Of a stretch of 5,479 nt of DNA, positions 5,382 to 5,479 are shown in pieces (positions within the stretch are counted from its first letter, which is position 1; each line of letters opens with the position of its first letter). The notes under the pieces are model-generated. The model did no database searches. It was not told where the DNA came from and was given only the letters and a program-made list of their open reading frames with translations. Source of the DNA: an uncultured Methanobrevibacter sp. GTDB taxonomy: Archaea; Methanobacteriota; Methanobacteria; Methanobacteriales; Methanobacteriaceae. Position numbers and translations under genes: made by a program. Where the stretch lies: assembly GCA_946611495.1 (NCBI GenBank), contig CAMODR010000103.1, forward strand, positions 1 to 5,479, written 5' to 3'.

Positions 5382-5479
5382 GAAAAATTAAAAATAGTTC
5401 GTATAATATAGAATAAAAAATAAATAAGGACAGACTAATAAATAGATAGCAATAGAATAAGAAATAGCTAAAAAATAGA
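5382..5479. other. AT-rich downstream spacer
   Basis: No gene start is seen before the window ends. GTATAATATA at 5401-5410 could be a TATA box for a gene beyond the edge, with AAGGAC at 5427-5432 near the predicted start. Short ATAGA or ATAGC strings recur from 5409 to the end without a regular period. Confidence 0.3.

Overview
The window looks like chromosomal DNA from a methanogenic archaeon of the order Methanobacteriales, most likely Methanobrevibacter or a close relative. Four things point there: a coenzyme M biosynthesis gene (comB); a small CxCG zinc-ribbon protein of the DUF1922 type, which I know only from this group; very AT-rich spacers with archaeal TATA-like boxes and oligo-T terminators; and GGAGG-type Shine-Dalgarno sites. 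The genus is inferred from recognising protein families, not from a database match.

All five genes are on the plus strand. (1) 1-122 is an AT-rich upstream region. (2) 123-872 (or from GTG 114) is comB, 2-phosphosulfolactate phosphatase. (3) 873-1165 is a spacer with degenerate direct repeats, including a short 12-bp tandem repeat, ending in a promoter. (4) 1166-2332 encodes a TraB/PrgY-type protein with a membrane C-terminus. Three bases later, 2336-2599 encodes the DUF1922 zinc ribbon, whose ribosome binding site lies inside the last two codons of the TraB gene. (5) 2600-3047 is a 448-bp gene-free region with oligo-T tracts, a six-copy 19-bp tandem repeat and a promoter. (6) 3048-4385 encodes a CNNM/CorC-type membrane protein with a CBS pair, followed by 4424-5353, a CaCA-family cation/calcium exchanger, probably in one operon. 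(7) 5354-5479 holds a strong oligo-T terminator and AT-rich sequence.

There appear to be three transcription units: comB alone; traB-like plus zinc ribbon; and CNNM plus CaCA. The last pairs two predicted cation transporters of families that are often sodium-coupled (Mg2+ export and Na+/Ca2+ exchange), which suggests joint divalent-cation control by a cell that keeps a sodium gradient. ComB makes sulfolactate for coenzyme M. The role of the TraB/zinc-ribbon pair is unknown.

I found no CRISPR array, insertion sequence, tRNA, rRNA or clear sign of gene transfer. The protein content is ordinary for a methanogen. The points most worth a second look are a probable AUA start codon for the exchanger, the 19-bp tandem repeat array, and the tightly coupled TraB/zinc-ribbon pair.
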